Assembly (NCBI GenBank): GCA_002403175.1
Contig: DHHG01000252.1
Coordinates: forward strand, 1 to 8,626
Reading direction: 5' to 3'
DNA: 8,626 nt
Origin: Syntrophaceae bacterium UBA4778
Lineage (GTDB): Bacteria > Desulfobacterota > Syntrophia > Syntrophales > UBA4778
In this document: positions 7,434 through 8,626 of the stretch, piece after piece
Numbering within the stretch: the stretch's first letter is position 1
Layout: each line of letters begins with the position of its first letter
The notes under the pieces: model-generated
Database searches by the model: none
Seen by the model: only the letters and a program-made list of their open reading frames with translations
Told to the model about the DNA's origin: nothing
Position numbers and translations under genes: made by a program

Positions 7434-8336
7434 TCACTTCTTTACAATATGCAGCAAGTATTCCCCATATCCATTCTTCTTGAGCGGTTCGGCAAGACGG
7501 CAGACTTGCTCTGAATCGATGTAGCCCATGCGATAGGCAATCTCCTCAACACATGCAACTTTAAGACCCTGCCTTTTTTCGATTGTCTCAAAAAACATAC
7601 CTGCTTCCATCAGGGATTCGTGCGTTCCTGTATCCAGCCAGGCGAAACCGCGGCCAAGCAATTCGAGATTTAACGTCCCTCTCTCAAGGTACGCTTTGTT
7701 AAGATCTGTAATTTCCAACTCCCCCCGCGCAGAAGGCTTTAAATCGGAAGCAATCTGAACAACCTGATTGTCATAAAAATACAACCCGGTTACCGCATAA
7801 TTGGATTTGGGGTTTAACGGTTTCTCTTCAATGCTGAGAACCTTTCCATGCTCATCAAACTCGGCGACACCATATCTTTCCGGATCACGCACCCAGTATC
7901 CGAATATAAGAGCGCCCTTATCCATCATTACCGCTTTCTTTAGAATTGCAGGCAGGCCATGGCCAAAGAAGATATTATCACCGAGAATAAGACAAGCATT
8001 GTTGCTGCCTATAAAATCTTTACCGATTATGAAAGCCTGGGCGATACCTTCAGGTTTGGGCTGCTCTTCATAGCAAAATTGGAGTCCCCATTGTTCACCA
8101 CTGCCAAGAAGCAACTTGAAGCGAGGCAAATCCTCCAGTGTAGAGATAATCAAAATGTCTCTTATCCCCGCCAGCATGAGGATGGAGAGGGGGTAGTAAA
8201 TCATAGGTTTATCATATACAGGTAAAAGCTGCTTACTGACGACTTTCGTGATTGGGTGAAGTCTTGTTCCCGCACCGCCCGCAAGGATGATACCTTTAAA
8301 ATTTGATGTAAAATTATCAATTACTATTTTATCCAT
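7434..8336 (-). CDS. rmlA: Glucose-1-phosphate thymidylyltransferase
   Basis: RmlA (RfbA) joins glucose-1-phosphate and dTTP to give dTDP-glucose, the first step to dTDP-rhamnose and related sugars of surface polysaccharides. The 300-residue product shows '[13 protein letters not shown]' (18-30, nucleotide-binding signature), 'KPMIYYPL' (43-50), '[12 protein letters not shown]' (91-102), '[10 protein letters not shown]' (Asp120, metal), 'EEKP' (170-173), 'GELEITDLN' (205-213) and 'LDTGTHESL' (234-242). I chose the ATG at 8336 because AAGGAG lies 5 bases before it (8347-8342); an in-frame ATG at 8363 has no such support. Relative to most RmlA the N-terminus is about 12 residues longer. It follows the acetyltransferase gene by 98 bases on the same strand and is the last gene of that cluster. 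No rmlBCD is visible. Confidence 0.95.
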   Translation of the reverse strand: MDKIVIDNFTSNFKGIILAGGAGTRLHPITKVVSKQLLPVYDKPMIYYPLSILMLAGIRDILIISTLEDLPRFKLLLGSGEQWGLQFCYEEQPKPEGIAQAFIIGKDFIGSNNACLILGDNIFFGHGLPAILKKAVMMDKGALIFGYWVRDPERYGVAEFDEHGKVLSIEEKPLNPKSNYAVTGLYFYDNQVVQIASDLKPSARGELEITDLNKAYLERGTLNLELLGRGFAWLDTGTHESLMEAGMFFETIEKRQGLKVACVEEIAYRMGYIDSEQVCRLAEPLKKNGYGEYLLHIVKK

Positions 8337-8341
8337 GCATG

Positions 8342-8347
8342 CTCCTT
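8342..8347 (-). promoter_or_regulatory. Ribosome-binding site of rmlA
   Basis: AAGGAG on the minus strand lies 5 bases before the ATG at 8336, which fixes the start and excludes the upstream in-frame ATG at 8363. Confidence 0.75.
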
Positions 8348-8434
8348 GTGTTAAGGTCGTCAACTTTCAAAAATCTGTTTAAAATAATGTTCATCTTCTT
8401 TTAACCCTTTACAACAACGCCTTTCGGGCCAGGT

Positions 8435-8626
8435 TTAGAAGCTGGAGCACACACGCAATCCTTTCGCTGCTTTTCGGTATTTCTTTCCGCAGACCGTGCA
8501 CGCCTTTTTAACATCCAGCCGCTCCCCGCATTCGCACACCCATCCGATGTGCCTGGCCGGGTTGCCCGCCACCAGAGCATAATCGGCGACATCCTCTGTG
8601 ACGACGGCCCCGGCGCCAATGAAAGC
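8435..8626 (-). CDS. WbpD-like sugar N-acetyltransferase, C-terminal part
   Basis: The minus-strand frame that enters at base 8626 encodes 63 residues before TAA at 8437-8435. It begins with the last coil of a left-handed beta-helix, 'AFIGAGAVVTEDVADYALVA', then 'GNPARHIGWVCECGERL', the conserved end of hexapeptide-repeat acetyltransferases of the WbpD/WlbB type, which acetylate a UDP-amino-sugar uronate for O-antigen or EPS. A tail with CxC and CxxC ('VCECGERL', 'ACTVCGKKY') resembles a small zinc ribbon, as in several members of this family. The catalytic part lies outside the window, so the exact substrate is uncertain. It precedes rmlA in the same direction. The interval 8337-8434 holds only the rmlA ribosome-binding site. 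Confidence 0.82.
   Translation of the reverse strand, partial: AFIGAGAVVTEDVADYALVAGNPARHIGWVCECGERLDVKKACTVCGKKYRKAAKGLRVCSSF

Noticed and set aside
7192..7524. Plus-strand frame of 110 codons
   Set aside because: It covers the right composite repeat and the end of rmlA on the opposite strand; repeat-derived.
8401..8619. Minus-strand frame of 72 codons at the right end
   Set aside because: Shadow of the acetyltransferase end, whose own frame gives the recognisable hexapeptide and GNPAR motif.

Overview
The window looks like a chromosomal accessory region of a Gram-negative, EPS-producing bacterium with moderate GC. It suits the Desulfobacterota/Geobacter or Nitrospirota type: an exosortase, a PrsK-type histidine kinase, a CFI-box C-terminal surface protein, and many small palindromic repeats of the kind that translate as 'DSRLRGND' or 'SERSEES'. 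The taxon is an inference from gene content only.

Layout: (1) Bases 1-1937, plus strand: the C-terminal part of a large secreted protein with a beta-helix-like region, an anchor-Q-like motif, four Cys-containing InlB-type repeats, a Gly8 linker, a CFI box and a final membrane segment. (2) 1953-2111: a MITE-like element inserted between that gene's stop and its terminator (2152-2191). (3) 2206-4311, minus strand: prsK, with no prsR in view. (4) 4312-4582: a cluster of three short dispersed repeats. (5) 4583-5018, minus strand: a hicB-hicA pair whose hicA is frameshifted. (6) 5089-5220: a second, inverted MITE copy with its own target duplication; its end may supply the -35 box of the hicBA promoter. 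(7) 5343-6293, minus strand: an exosortase whose C-terminal tail is encoded by a palindromic repeat. (8) 6309-7412: two direct copies of a composite repeat of about 180 bp, bracketing a plus-strand DUF4160/DUF2442 pair. (9) 7434-8626, minus strand: rmlA (dTDP-glucose synthesis) and the C-terminus of a WbpD-like sugar N-acetyltransferase, the end of a surface-polysaccharide operon that enters from the right.

How the parts fit: the exosortase, PrsK and the nucleotide-sugar genes belong to the exopolysaccharide/protein-sorting theme; the large CFI-box protein is a cell-surface product. Two toxin-antitoxin-like modules (hicBA, DUF4160/DUF2442) and repeat elements are interspersed, so the region looks like a patchwork of insertions. 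I found no clearly new multi-gene system. The best leads are the MITE family with clean 5-bp duplications, its possible role as a promoter for hicBA, the hicA frameshift, the repeat-encoded exosortase tail, and the repeat-bracketed, possibly leaderless DUF pair.
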